Shown here piece after piece: positions 1 to 9,169 of a DNA stretch of 64,000 bases (its first letter is position 1; each line of letters starts with the position of its first letter). Source of the stretch: VAZQ01 sp035293945. GTDB lineage: Bacteria; Pseudomonadota; Alphaproteobacteria; Rhizobiales; Xanthobacteraceae. The notes under the pieces were generated by a model. It did not search any database. It was not told the origin of the DNA and saw only the letters and a list, made by a program, of their open reading frames with translations. The position numbers and the translations under genes are program-made. The stretch spans positions 372,001-436,000 of the forward strand of contig DATGLV010000024.1 of the NCBI GenBank assembly GCA_035293945.1. The letters are read 5' to 3'.

Positions 1-20
1 GCGCTGCGGACTTACGCGTC

Positions 21-1985
21 TTACATCCCGAATGACACGGCCGGGCGGTTCTGGACCTTGAGGTTGCGGTAGCGCGCGAGTGCCCACAGCGGGAAGAATT
101 TCGGATAGCCGTGGTAGCGCAGATAGAACACGCGCGGGAAGCCGGTCGCCGTATAGCGCGGCTCGTTCCAGAAGCCGTCTGCGCCTTGGGTGCGGATCAG
201 ATAGTCGATGCCGGCGCGCACCGCCGGGCGATCCGCTTCCCCCGCCGCCATCAAGCCGAGCAGCGCCCAGGCGGTTTGTGAGGCCGTCGAGGGCGCGGCC
301 TCATAGCCGCGATAGCCGAGCTTGTAGCTTGAGCCGTCCTCGCCCCAGCCGCCGTCGGGATTCTGGATGGCGGTCAGCCATTCGACCGCCTTGCGCATCT
401 CCGGTGCCGCATGATCGATGCCTGCCGCATTGAGCGCGCACATGACCGACCAGGTGCCGTAGATGTAGTTCATGCCCCAGCGCCCGTACCAGCTGCCGTC
501 GGGCAATTGCAGCTTGCGCAGATAATCGAGCGCACGCGCGCGTGTTTGCTGGTCGCCCTCTTCGTCGAGCTGCGCCAGCATCGACAGGCAGCGCGCGGTG
601 ACGTCCTCGGTCGGCGGATCGAGCAGCGCCCCGTGATCGGCGAACGGAATGTTGTTGAGATATTCGTATTCGTTCTCGGAATCGAATGCGCCCCAGCCGC
701 CATTGCGGCTCTGCATGCCGTTGATCCATTCGCGCGCGCGCGCCATCGCGGGCGCGAAATCCTTGTGGCCGGAAAGGCGCTGCTCGCGATCCATCGCCAT
801 GACTACGACCGCGGTGTCGTCGACGTCCGGATAATGCGGATTGGCGTATTGGAACGCCCAGCCGCCGGGCCGCAAGGTCGGGCGCCGCACCGCCCAATCG
901 CCGGCGACGTCGAGGATCTGTTTGGGCGCGAGCCAATCGAGCCCGCGGCGGGCGCGCTCGTTTGCATCCGCCCCGCCCACCTCGAGCAGCGTGTGGCAGG
1001 CAAGTCCTGTATCCCAGACCGGCGAGACGCAGGGCTGGCAATAGGCCTCGTGCTCATGCACCACCAACAACTTCTCGATCGATTTGCGGGCAATGGCGCG
1101 CAACGGGTCGTGCGCCGACACGCCCAGCACGTCGAACATCATCACGCTGTTGGCCATGGCCGGAAAGATCGCCCCGAGACCATCCTCGCCGTTGAGGCGC
1201 TCGACCGTGAAGGCGCGCGCAGCCTCGATCGCGCGCGCACGCAAGGCTTTCGGAAAGAGCGGCTCGATGACCCGCAGGACGGCGTCGACCGCGCGGAAGA
1301 ACAGGAACCAAGAGAGCTTCTGCTGCGCCGCCTTGGGGGAAAGCCCGAGCTTCCGCGGGTCGCCTAGAAACAACTCGTCGATGCGCACGCCCTTGGGGTT
1401 ACGCGCCGTGGGCTTGAGCGCCATCAGCACCAGGAGCGGGACGATGACGGTTCGGCTCCAATAGGAGATCTTGTCGATGTGGAACGGGAACCATTTCGGC
1501 AACAGCATGATCTCGACCGGCATCGCCGGCACCGCGCGCCAGGAGACGAAGCCGAACAGCGCCAGCATGATGCGGGTGAAGACGTTCGACTGCTCGGCGC
1601 CGCCGTGTGCGCGGATCGCCTCGCGGGCGCGCCGCATATGTGGCGCATCGACAGGGTCGCCGATCATCTTCAAGGCGAAATAGGCTTTCACGCTCGCGCT
1701 CATGTCGACCTCGCCGTCCTGGAACAGCGGCCAGCCGCCGTGCGCGCCCTGCCTGCGGCGCAGATACACGGCGATCTTCTCTTCGAGCACGGTGTCGACC
1801 GGCTCGGCCAGATAGTGCCGCAGCAACACATATTCGGCGGGAATCGTGGCGTCGGCCTCGAGCTCGAAGACGAAATGGCCGTCGGCGTTCTGTCGCGCGA
1901 ACAGCGCGCGCGCCGCAGCCTCGATGCCGGCCTCGAGCCGCGGATCGCGATCCATCAGCGGTGCGGCGGCGGACGCGTTAGGCAT
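21..1985 (-). CDS. shc: Squalene-hopene cyclase
   Basis: This is the terpene cyclase that converts squalene to hopene/diplopterol at the membrane, the committed step of hopanoid synthesis. The 654-residue product matches the usual family length of about 630-680. The catalytic DVDD motif (family DXDD) is near residue 386. QW-type repeats are visible as QGAHGGW, QSRNGGWGAFD, QLPDGSW, QNPDGGWGED and QGADGFW. The reading frame stays open about 220 bp upstream, but that stretch is repeat-derived. I therefore start at ATG 1985 (MPNASAA), where family-like sequence begins. It is the last gene of the hpnC-hpnD-hpnE-shc run, 193 bp after hpnE. Catalytic role is family knowledge; identity is secure. 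Confidence 0.96.
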   Translation of the reverse strand: MPNASAAAPLMDRDPRLEAGIEAAARALFARQNADGHFVFELEADATIPAEYVLLRHYLAEPVDTVLEEKIAVYLRRRQGAHGGWPLFQDGEVDMSASVKAYFALKMIGDPVDAPHMRRAREAIRAHGGAEQSNVFTRIMLALFGFVSWRAVPAMPVEIMLLPKWFPFHIDKISYWSRTVIVPLLVLMALKPTARNPKGVRIDELFLGDPRKLGLSPKAAQQKLSWFLFFRAVDAVLRVIEPLFPKALRARAIEAARAFTVERLNGEDGLGAIFPAMANSVMMFDVLGVSAHDPLRAIARKSIEKLLVVHEHEAYCQPCVSPVWDTGLACHTLLEVGGADANERARRGLDWLAPKQILDVAGDWAVRRPTLRPGGWAFQYANPHYPDVDDTAVVVMAMDREQRLSGHKDFAPAMARAREWINGMQSRNGGWGAFDSENEYEYLNNIPFADHGALLDPPTEDVTARCLSMLAQLDEEGDQQTRARALDYLRKLQLPDGSWYGRWGMNYIYGTWSVMCALNAAGIDHAAPEMRKAVEWLTAIQNPDGGWGEDGSSYKLGYRGYEAAPSTASQTAWALLGLMAAGEADRPAVRAGIDYLIRTQGADGFWNEPRYTATGFPRVFYLRYHGYPKFFPLWALARYRNLKVQNRPAVSFGM

Positions 1986-2043
1986 GCGGTTCCCTCGCTT
2001 ACTTATGTGAGTTCGCCGTACGGCCAAGACGTGGCGCAGACTA

Positions 2044-2158
2044 GGCGGGCTCCCCTTCCCCTTGTGGGGAGGGGTTGGGGGTTTGCGCACCGCGCGCGCG
2101 AACCCAAGCCCCCCAGCCCAGCCCTCCCCCACAGGGGCGGAGGGAGCGCGCCCAGCTC
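2044..2158. repeat. C/G-run palindromic repeat between hpnE and shc
   Basis: Runs such as CTCCCCTTCCCC and GTGGGGAGGGG on the left are matched by CCTCCCCCACAGGGGC on the right, so the segment can fold into a long imperfect hairpin. It fills most of the only sizeable gap inside the hopanoid gene run. A compositionally similar segment lies inside the glycosyltransferase gene at 13446-13660. Confidence 0.6.
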
Positions 2159-2178
2159 GCGGCTTGCTTTCAACAAAT

Positions 2179-3423
2179 TCACAATCCTTCCACCAGCTCG
2201 GCGGCACGGTTGCCCGACCTGATGGCGCCTTCGATGGTCGCCGGCAGTCCCGTATCGGTCCAATCGCCGGCCAGCATCAGGTTCTTCCATCGCGTGCGTG
2301 CTCCCGGCCTCAGCGCATCCTGCGCGGGCGTCGCCGCGAAAGTCGCACGCCTCTCCCGAACTATTTGCCATGGCGGCAGTTCCGCGGAAAGGCCGGTGGC
2401 GGCCGCCACCTCCGCCCAGATCGTGCGCGCCAGCTGCTCGCGGGGCACATCGATCAGCCGGTCGCCCGCGCTGGTGGTTGTGGAGACGCGGCCCGGGAAC
2501 GCGAAGATCCATTCCGTGGTGGCGTTGAGCACCCCTAAGATCGGCGGCTGGGTAGCGGCGGGCGCAACGCGGAAATGCGCGTTGATGATGGCGCGAAACT
2601 CGGTCGGCGCCGTGAACTCGTCGACGAGCGCGGTCGCCGCGTAAGGCGGGACCGCGAGGATGACCGCGTCATCCTCGACAAGCGCGATGCTGTCACTGCC
2701 GAAATCGAGCGCCGCGACACGGTCGCCGGCAAGGCCGAAGGCGCGGAGCTGATGGCCGAGGCGAAGCTCGGCCCCACGCTGGGCGATATAGTTGAGCGCC
2801 GGCTCGACCAGGGTCGTGCCCAAACCTTCCCGGGCGATGAGCGGCCGGCAGGCAGCGCCACCCGCGCCCAGCGTCTCGCGGAGTACTGCGCCGGCGAGCT
2901 TGGCGGCGCCGAGCGGCGGATCGATGTTCAGAGCCGCGAGCAGCAAGGGCTCGACCAGTCGCTTATAGAGCATGCCTTCGGGGGCGATGACGGCGCCGAT
3001 CGGTTTCCCGGCCGGCGGAAACAACAGGCGCCCAAGCTTCAAATAATCGCGCGCGCGCGTGCCCGGCACGCGGCGGTCCGCGGCAAAAATCCACCACGGC
3101 AGCCGGCCATCGTTCATGCGCAGCCGCCAGCGTTCGCCACTTTTCAGATCCACGAAATCGAAGGCGGCCTCGCTTGGACCGATCAGCCGATCGGCGCCGC
3201 CGATTTGCTCCAAAAAGGCGAGCGCGGCGCGATTGCCTGACAACAGCAGATGATTGCCGTTGTCGATCACCATGCCGAGCGTCGCGTCGTGATAGGAGCG
3301 GCAACGGCCGCCCGCGAAGGCCGTCGCTTCGTGCACGGCGACGCGCTCGCCGCGCCCGGAAAGGCGCACCGCGGCCGCAAGCCCGGAAAGTCCAGCCCCG
3401 ATGACATGGATGGTGCGCGGCAT
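2179..3423 (-). CDS. hpnE: Hydroxysqualene dehydroxylase HpnE
   Basis: This FAD-dependent amine-oxidase-fold enzyme reduces hydroxysqualene to squalene, the third step of the HpnCDE route. The N-terminus (MPRTIHVIGAGLSGLAAAV) carries the Rossmann GxGxxG FAD site, followed by the GGRCRS segment typical of the family. A C-terminal segment (LMLAGDWTDTGLPATIEGAI) is the second FAD-contact region. The product is 414 residues. The start at 3423 is 10 nt after the hpnD stop, consistent with translational coupling. The frame stays open upstream into hpnD, but those residues are out-of-frame hpnD sequence. The assignment rests on sequence and the diagnostic hpnC-D-E order. Confidence 0.93.
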   Translation of the reverse strand: MPRTIHVIGAGLSGLAAAVRLSGRGERVAVHEATAFAGGRCRSYHDATLGMVIDNGNHLLLSGNRAALAFLEQIGGADRLIGPSEAAFDFVDLKSGERWRLRMNDGRLPWWIFAADRRVPGTRARDYLKLGRLLFPPAGKPIGAVIAPEGMLYKRLVEPLLLAALNIDPPLGAAKLAGAVLRETLGAGGAACRPLIAREGLGTTLVEPALNYIAQRGAELRLGHQLRAFGLAGDRVAALDFGSDSIALVEDDAVILAVPPYAATALVDEFTAPTEFRAIINAHFRVAPAATQPPILGVLNATTEWIFAFPGRVSTTTSAGDRLIDVPREQLARTIWAEVAAATGLSAELPPWQIVRERRATFAATPAQDALRPGARTRWKNLMLAGDWTDTGLPATIEGAIRSGNRAAELVEGL

Positions 3424-3433
3424 AACCGGTGGC

Positions 3434-4273
3434 TTACACCAGGCCGTAACGCAGGAAGATCCAGAGAAGGCGGGCCCGGGGAGTGCGGACCGGCGTTCGC
3501 GGCGCTGCCCAGCCGCGCGCCACCAGGCGGTCGAGGATCGAGCGATAAACGAGGCCCATGATGCGCGGGGCGCGCACGCTCGCGCGGGGCAGGCGCGCCA
3601 TGATCGCCTGGGCCTCGGCGAAATGGGAGCGCGCCCGCTCGACCACCACGGCGCACGCCGCCGGCAGTGTGGGGCTGCGCAGCGCCGCCTTGGGATCATT
3701 GATCTGGATTCCGGCTGCGTTCAGGGCTTCGCGCGGCAGATAAAGGCGGCCGACACCCGCGTCCTCGTCGAGATCGCGCAGAATGTTGGTGAGCTGCAGC
3801 GCCCGGCCGAGATGATGGGCGAGCGCAATCCCGGCCTCGCGCTCGATGCCGAACACGCGCACCGACAGGCGTCCGACCGCGCTGGCGACGCGATCGCAAT
3901 AAAGATCGAGCATGGCGAAGGAGGGCGCACGGATGTCGTCGAAGGCGTCCATCTCCATGCCGTCGATCAGCGCGAGAAAGTCCTCGCGCGCGAGATCGAA
4001 GTCAGCGACCGGCTGCTTCAAGGCGGCGAGCCGCGGCGGCGTCTCTCCGGCATAGAGCGCATTCACGTCCGAGCGCCAGGCGGCGAGCTCGATCAGGCGC
4101 TCAGCGCGCGGGCGGTCGGAATCGGCGACGTCATCGACGCGGCGGCAAAAGCTGTAGATTTCGAACATTGCGGTGCGCTGCGCGGGCGGCAATATGCGCA
4201 TCGCCGTGTAGAAGGAGCTCCCCGAGGCCTGGCCGGGGGAGCTCGCCGGGGTGGGGCTTGCTGCCACGCTCAC
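3434..4273 (-). CDS. hpnD: Presqualene diphosphate synthase HpnD
   Basis: This squalene/phytoene synthase-family enzyme condenses two farnesyl diphosphates to presqualene diphosphate. The first Asp-rich motif (RRVDDVADSD) is at residues 45-53 and the second (NILRDLDEDAG) near residue 168, both as expected for Mg-diphosphate binding. The product is 279 residues, normal for HpnD. Its ATG overlaps the hpnC stop by 4 nt (ATGA), showing tight coupling. HpnC and HpnD are paralogs; I call this one HpnD from the intact DLDED motif and its position between hpnC and hpnE. Confidence 0.93.
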   Translation of the reverse strand: MSVAASPTPASSPGQASGSSFYTAMRILPPAQRTAMFEIYSFCRRVDDVADSDRPRAERLIELAAWRSDVNALYAGETPPRLAALKQPVADFDLAREDFLALIDGMEMDAFDDIRAPSFAMLDLYCDRVASAVGRLSVRVFGIEREAGIALAHHLGRALQLTNILRDLDEDAGVGRLYLPREALNAAGIQINDPKAALRSPTLPAACAVVVERARSHFAEAQAIMARLPRASVRAPRIMGLVYRSILDRLVARGWAAPRTPVRTPRARLLWIFLRYGLV

Positions 4274-5151
4274 GCCCGGTACGACCTGGCGAGTGGCGCG
4301 AGCGCTCTGCCCAAGCGCTGGGAGGCGCCAGTCGCGATGCCGGCGAGAGCAGGAATCGCGGCGCTTGCGCCCTTGAGATGCACGCGCTCGCGCAACGGGT
4401 CGCGCGCGATCAGGAGACCCACGAGACGCCGCGCCAGCGATTGGATGACCGCGACCTCCATGGCGAGGCGGAAATCGGCGATCTGCGGCGAAAAGGCCGC
4501 GCTGTCATCAAGCAGCTTGCCGGTGCGCTCGGCGAGCGAGCGCAAGGTTGCGCGCAGGGCTGGCGCAGCGGCGTCCCGGCCGAGGTCTTCGATTTTGGCG
4601 CCGTTTGCCGCGAGCGCATCGAGCGGCACATAGACGCGATCGAGGTTGCGATAATCGGCGGCGCAATCCTGCAGATGATTGATGATCTGCAGCGCCGCAC
4701 ACAGCGCGTCATTGGCGGCCCAGACCGAGCGGCTTTCGCCGTGCACATCGCACACGAAGCGCCCGACCGGCATGGCCGAGTAGCTGCAGTAGTTCATCAG
4801 GTCTTCCCAATCGCGATAGCGCAGCTTGGTCACATCCATCCGGAAGGCCGTCAAGAGGTCCTGCGCGTGCTTGGGCGAAAGGTTGCGCTCGCGCAAAGCG
4901 TCGCGCAGCCGCGTCGCTTCGGGAACATCGTCATTCCTGCCGAGAAGGCCAGCCTCCAGCGCATCGAGATGCGCGAGCTTCTCCGCAGGCGCAAGAGACG
5001 CGTGGTCGGCAATATCGTCGGCAATGCGGACGAACTCGTAGAACGCGAGGATGGCGCCGCGATGCCGCGGATGAATGAGGTGCGAGGCGACGGGAAAATT
5101 CTCGTCTCGATGGGACTTGCCGGAGCGCAATGCGGCGGGAGCTTCAGTCAT
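4270..5151 (-). CDS. hpnC: Hydroxysqualene synthase HpnC
   Basis: This second squalene/phytoene synthase-family protein converts presqualene diphosphate to hydroxysqualene. The motif RIADDIADH is at residues 42-50. The second motif (NHLQDCAADYRNLDRVYVP) lies near residue 165 and has the degenerate D-x3-DY form typical of HpnC rather than DxxED. The product is 293 residues. It is the first of four co-directional genes (hpnC, hpnD, hpnE, shc) and starts just downstream of an intergenic palindromic repeat that separates it from hpnB. Confidence 0.92.
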   Translation of the reverse strand: MTEAPAALRSGKSHRDENFPVASHLIHPRHRGAILAFYEFVRIADDIADHASLAPAEKLAHLDALEAGLLGRNDDVPEATRLRDALRERNLSPKHAQDLLTAFRMDVTKLRYRDWEDLMNYCSYSAMPVGRFVCDVHGESRSVWAANDALCAALQIINHLQDCAADYRNLDRVYVPLDALAANGAKIEDLGRDAAAPALRATLRSLAERTGKLLDDSAAFSPQIADFRLAMEVAVIQSLARRLVGLLIARDPLRERVHLKGASAAIPALAGIATGASQRLGRALAPLARSYRA

Positions 5152-5184
5152 CGTTTTTCGTCTCTAATTCATCAAACCGCTCGC

Positions 5185-5282
5185 GTCGTCCCTGCGAAAG
5201 CAGGGACCCATGCCGCCTTGTTCTATCGATAGCGCGCAGCGGTCCGGGTCCCGGCTCTTCGCTGCGCTCGGCCGGGACGACT
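5185..5282. repeat. REP-like paired palindrome
   Basis: This copy begins GTCGTCCCTGCGAAAGC, where CCCTGC and GCAGGG pair around a GAAA loop. It ends with the other half-element, CGCTCGGCCGGGACGAC. It occupies the hpnB-hpnC gap and is the clearest reference copy of the window's main repeat family. Confidence 0.85.
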
Positions 5283-5334
5283 CGTCGAATGTCGCAAGCG
5301 AATGTCACATCACTCACCGATCTCGCACCCGTTG

Positions 5335-6492
5335 TTAACCGGCCTGCACGCGGCCCTTCCATAATCCGCCTTGGCCGCGCGCGTATTGCAGCGCCGAATC
5401 GAGGGTAAACAGCGTGTAACAGAATGCAATGGCCGGCAGCGCCACCCCCCAGAGCGGGGAGACGGCGTAAAACCGCAGCGTCGGCTGGAAGGCGATCGCC
5501 ATCAGCGCCCAAGCCGCGAGCCCCATTGCGCTCGCCGGGCCTGAGCCGAGCAAGGCGAAAAGGGGCGGCGCGAGATAAGTCAGGGCCATGCCGGCCACGA
5601 CGCCGGCGAGAATAGCCGGCGAGTAGTTGAGCTGCGCATAGGCGGAGCGCGCCACCATGTGGCGGATGTCGCTCAGCCCCGGATACCGGCGGATGCTGTG
5701 CGCGCGCTGAGTGAGACCCAGCCAGATCGGGCCGTGCGCTTTCAGGCTGCGGGCCAGTGCGCAGTCGTCAATCAGGGCGTTGCGGATCACATCGATACCG
5801 CCGGCCTTTGCGAGCGCCGAGGTCTTGACCAGCATGCATCCGCCGGCGGCGCCGGCGGTCGCGTTGCGCGGGCGGTTGATCCAGGCGAACGGGTAGAGCA
5901 TTTCAAAGAAGAAGATGAAGGCCGGAATGAACGCCAGCTCGGCGAGGCTCTCGCAGCGGAGCTTGACCATGAGCGAGGTCAGCACGAGCGAGCCCGCGCG
6001 CGCCCGTGCAACGAGGCTTGCGAGCACGCTGTCCGCGTAGATGATATCCGCGTCGGACAGCAGGAGATATTCGGGAGCAAGCTCTGCGGCTGCTTCGATG
6101 CCTTGCCGTACCGCCCACAGCTTGCCGGTCCAGCCGGCGGGCAGTGGGCGCCCGGTGATGATCACGAGGCGCTCTGCCGCGCCTGCCTCGAGCGCTGCCT
6201 GCCGCGCAATCGCAGCGGTCCCATCGGTCGAGCCATCGTCGATCAGGATAATGCTGTATTCGCCCTTGTAGTCTTGGCCGAGCAGCGAGCCGACGCAGGC
6301 GGCGATGCCGTCTGCCTCATCACGCGCCGGAATCACAACCGCTACTCTCGGCCAAGGTGCGTCTGAAGGAACGCCCGCATCGGGCGACAGCGGCGCGTCA
6401 TCGCGCTCGGCCGAGAGCCAAAAGCCGCCGCGGCCGAACAGCAGGTAGACCCAAATCGCGAGCGACAGGGCAGCGAGGAATTGAGCCAGCAT
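5335..6492 (-). CDS. hpnB: Hopene-associated glycosyltransferase HpnB
   Basis: This membrane-anchored GT2-family glycosyltransferase is encoded in many hopanoid clusters; its exact acceptor is not established. The N-terminus (LAQFLAALSLAIWVYLLFG) is a membrane segment. The GT-A core follows, with VVIPARDEADGI near residue 51, LIDDGSTDGT near 82, and the metal-binding LLSDADIIYA near 145. Three or four hydrophobic segments end the 385-residue protein. It is transcribed in the same direction as hpnC-shc but is separated from hpnC by 183 bp containing a REP element, so it may be a separate transcript. It diverges from ispA. Confidence 0.9.
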   Translation of the reverse strand: MLAQFLAALSLAIWVYLLFGRGGFWLSAERDDAPLSPDAGVPSDAPWPRVAVVIPARDEADGIAACVGSLLGQDYKGEYSIILIDDGSTDGTAAIARQAALEAGAAERLVIITGRPLPAGWTGKLWAVRQGIEAAAELAPEYLLLSDADIIYADSVLASLVARARAGSLVLTSLMVKLRCESLAELAFIPAFIFFFEMLYPFAWINRPRNATAGAAGGCMLVKTSALAKAGGIDVIRNALIDDCALARSLKAHGPIWLGLTQRAHSIRRYPGLSDIRHMVARSAYAQLNYSPAILAGVVAGMALTYLAPPLFALLGSGPASAMGLAAWALMAIAFQPTLRFYAVSPLWGVALPAIAFCYTLFTLDSALQYARGQGGLWKGRVQAG

Positions 6493-6616
6493 TTCTTAAC
6501 AGGCCTTGCCGTTCACCATGGGTTCAGGGATGCCAAATAGGGCGGTATGAAAGGATTGTCGATGGGGTGCAAAATCGTGCCATATAAAGCACTTGGCCGG
6601 CACCCGGCGATGTGCG

Positions 6617-6633
6617 TTAAAGCAATGCTTTAA
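6617..6633. promoter_or_regulatory. 17-nt palindrome upstream of ispA
   Basis: TTAAAGCAATGCTTTAA is a perfect inverted repeat around a single central A. It sits 12 nt before the ispA start codon and just upstream of the AAGGGG ribosome-binding site. The position suits an operator or an RNA hairpin controlling ispA. No binding protein can be named from sequence. Confidence 0.45.
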
Positions 6634-6645
6634 GGTGGCAAGGGG

Positions 6646-7584
6646 ATGAAAGGCGTGACGGCAAACGGATTTCAGGAACACCTCAACCAGACCGCGAAGG
6701 ACACGGACCGCCTGCTCGATGCGCTCCTTTCGTCGGCTCCGGTCGTTCAGGAGCTGGCGCGGCCGCAGCGGCTGCTCGAGGCCATGCGCTATGCAAGCCT
6801 GGGCGCCGGCAAGCGCGTCCGCCCGTTTCTGGTGGCGGAAAGCGCGGCGCTGTTCGGCGTTCCGCGGGAGCGCGCGCTCGCGGTCGGGGCGGCGCTCGAA
6901 TGCGTGCATTGCTATTCACTGGTGCATGATGATCTGCCGGCCATGGACAACGACGAGCTGCGACGCGGCCGGCCGACCGTGCACAAGGCCTTTGACGAGG
7001 CGACCGCGATCCTCGCCGGTGATGGCCTCTTGACCTTCGCGTTCGATGTCCTGTCGCGGGAGGAGACCCATCCCAAGGCGGCCGTGCGGATCGAGCTCGT
7101 CACCGCGCTTGCGCGTGCCGCGGGCTTGGGCGGCATGGCGGGTGGGCAGATGCTGGATCTGGCGGCGGAAGGGCGCTTCGATTCCGGCCGTCCGCAGCGC
7201 CTGGGCGAAGGCGAGATTGTGAAGCTGCAGGCGATGAAAACCGGAGCGCTGCTTCTCTTTGGATGCCGCGCCGGCGGCATTTTGGGCGAAGCGTCGCCTC
7301 CGGCGCGTGCAGCGCTCGAGCGCTACGGCTCGGCGGTGGGCCGCGCGTTTCAGATCGCCGACGATCTCATCGATGTCGAGGGCGATCCAGCGCTGGTCGG
7401 CAAGCAGACCGGCAAGGACGCGGATGCCGGCAAGGCGACGATGGTCGGCATACTCGGGATCGACGGCGCCAAGGCGCGCCTGCGGTCGCTCGTCGCCGAG
7501 GCCGCCGCCGCGCTGGAAGGTTTCGGGCCGGCCGCCGCGATCCTCAATGAGGCCGCGCGCTTCATCGCGGAGCGGAAGGTTTAG
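6646..7584 (+). CDS. ispA: Polyprenyl synthetase, probable farnesyl diphosphate synthase
   Basis: This trans-prenyltransferase probably makes FPP from IPP and DMAPP/GPP in the cytosol. The first Asp-rich motif DDLPAMDNDELRRGRPT starts at residue 95. The spacing DDxxxxD is the bacterial FPS/GGPS type. The second motif QIADDLIDVEGD is near residue 237. GKRVRP at 55-60 is the IPP-binding segment, and Cys-Tyr just before the first motif favours short-chain product. The product is 312 residues. AAGGGG precedes ATG 6646. It diverges from hpnB, so the locus supplies the FPP that HpnD consumes. GGPP synthase remains possible. Confidence 0.87.
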   Translation: MKGVTANGFQEHLNQTAKDTDRLLDALLSSAPVVQELARPQRLLEAMRYASLGAGKRVRPFLVAESAALFGVPRERALAVGAALECVHCYSLVHDDLPAMDNDELRRGRPTVHKAFDEATAILAGDGLLTFAFDVLSREETHPKAAVRIELVTALARAAGLGGMAGGQMLDLAAEGRFDSGRPQRLGEGEIVKLQAMKTGALLLFGCRAGGILGEASPPARAALERYGSAVGRAFQIADDLIDVEGDPALVGKQTGKDADAGKATMVGILGIDGAKARLRSLVAEAAAALEGFGPAAAILNEAARFIAERKV

Positions 7585-7609
7585 GACGTGCTCCGATGTG
7601 ATCCGATGA

Positions 7610-7698
7610 GTCGTTCCTGCGAAAGCAGGAACCCATAGCCCTCTGCAGGAATGAGAGATCCGCCGCAGTATGGGCTCCTGCTTTCGCAGGAGCGGCCG
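7610..7698. repeat. REP-like paired palindrome
   Basis: Both halves contain CCTGC/GCAGG stems: TTCCTGCGAAAGCAGGAA on the left and TCCTGCTTTCGCAGGAG on the right. It lies in the spacer between ispA and the solute-binding-protein gene. Confidence 0.75.
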
Positions 7699-7785
7699 GG
7701 ATTCAACACCGGGTTTCGTCCGCACGCCGATCATTCTACAATCACGGCGAACACCAACGGAAAACAACAAACCCAGAGGCACACA

Positions 7786-8754
7786 ATGAACCTCATTCGC
7801 CGCCGCTTCCTTTCTCTCGCCGGTGCCGCGGTCGCGGCCCCGACAATCGCCTTCGGCGAGACCTATCCGAGCCGGCCGATCCACATGGTGGTCGGTTTTG
7901 CGGCCGGCGGCGGCGCCGACATCATGGCACGCCTGATCGGCCAGCCGCTCGGCGAACGCCTCGGCCAGCAGATCGTGGTCGACAATCGTCCCGGCGCCGG
8001 CACCAATATCGCGACCGAGGTGGTGGTGAAGTCCCCGCCCGACGGCTACACGCTGCTGCTCGCCAATTCGCCGAACGCCATCAATGCCACTCTCTACGAC
8101 AATCTCTCCTTCGACTTCGTCCGCGACATCGCTCCGGTCGCGAGCATCGGTCGCGTGCCGTTGGTGATGGTGGTCAATCCGTCGCTGCCGGTGAAGACCG
8201 TTCCGGAGTTCATCGCTTACGCCAAGGCCAATCCCGGCAAGGTCAATATGGGCTCGGGCGGCAATGGCGCGCCCGACCACATGTCCGGCGAGCTGTTCAA
8301 AGCGATGGCTGGCATCCCGCTGCAACACGTGCCGTATCGCGGCGTCGCGCCCGCGATCGCCGATCTGCTCGGCGGCCAGAATCAGGTGATCTTCGGCACC
8401 ATGCCGGCGGTCATCTCGCTGATCAAATCCGGCAAGCTGCGTGCGCTCGCGGTGACAACGGCGATGCGCTCCGATCAGCTGCCCGACGTGCCGACCATCG
8501 CCGAGTTCGTGCCCGGCTACGAAGCAAGCCAGTGGTACGGTATCGGCGCTCCCAAGGGCACGCCCCCTGACGTGATCGAGAAGCTCAACCGCGAGACCAA
8601 CGTGGTGTTGGCGGATCAGAAGATCATCGCCAAGCTTGCCGAGCTCGGCGCCTCGGTGCTGTCCGGCTCACCGGCGGACTTCGGCAAGCTCATCGTCGAT
8701 GAGACCGCCAAATGGGCCAAGGTGGTCAAGACTTCCGGCGTCAAGGCGGACTGA
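7786..8754 (+). CDS. Bug/TctC-family tripartite tricarboxylate transporter solute-binding protein
   Basis: This periplasmic binding protein is of the Bug (TctC) family, which captures carboxylates for TTT transporters. The 322-residue product starts MNLIRRRFLSLAGAAVAAP, a signal peptide with a twin-arginine-like RRRFL core. The mature N-terminus YPSRPIHMVVGFAAGGGAD is the signature of the family. Later conserved segments include RPGAGTNIATE, SPPDGYTLLL and HVPYRG. The frame is open upstream, but ATG 7786 begins the only credible signal peptide. No TctA/TctB membrane genes are nearby, so it is an orphan binding protein, which is common for Bug proteins. The ligand is unknown. Confidence 0.9.
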   Translation: MNLIRRRFLSLAGAAVAAPTIAFGETYPSRPIHMVVGFAAGGGADIMARLIGQPLGERLGQQIVVDNRPGAGTNIATEVVVKSPPDGYTLLLANSPNAINATLYDNLSFDFVRDIAPVASIGRVPLVMVVNPSLPVKTVPEFIAYAKANPGKVNMGSGGNGAPDHMSGELFKAMAGIPLQHVPYRGVAPAIADLLGGQNQVIFGTMPAVISLIKSGKLRALAVTTAMRSDQLPDVPTIAEFVPGYEASQWYGIGAPKGTPPDVIEKLNRETNVVLADQKIIAKLAELGASVLSGSPADFGKLIVDETAKWAKVVKTSGVKAD

Positions 8755-8886
8755 TGCGAAGGCGCTGAACTCTCGCAGTCGCAGCCGGTGCTACACGCGC
8801 TTGACACGACCACGCAAATCAGTGGATTGAGGAAATTGAAACTCCCGAAATGTGATTTGCCGCAATCGGCAGCCCAACCCCGCAGG

Positions 8887-8984
8887 CGTCGTCCCGGCCG
8901 AACCAAGTGAGAGCCGGGACCCAGACTCCGCAGCAGATGTTGGAGCGCGACGCTGTATGGGTTCCTGCTTTCGCAGGAACGACC
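8887..8984. repeat. REP-like paired palindrome in the 8755-9169 spacer
   Basis: Half-elements GTCGTCCCGGCCGA and TTCCTGCTTTCGCAGGAA flank about 60 bp, in inverted order relative to 5185-5282. The spacer between the two convergent solute-binding-protein genes is 415 bp. Apart from this repeat I see no gene or RNA in it. Confidence 0.75.
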
Positions 8985-9169
8985 CATTGGAATCCAGGAA
9001 CGACACGTTGTAATCATTGGGTGCGGCAGGAAGGCCCGAGCTCTGCGCAAACCGCATGGCTCACGACGCCTTCAGGGAGACCGCTTCCTGTTTCGCGCCT
9101 GTTATATCAGGAAACCGATCAGCGCGAGCCATGCATATTTGCGGGCCAACTTCTCGGCCGGCTTCACTC

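Noticed and set aside
3401..4633. 410-residue plus-strand open frame opposite hpnD/hpnC
   Set aside because: It overlaps two well-supported hopanoid genes. It has no recognisable motif and its composition is that of a third-position shadow.
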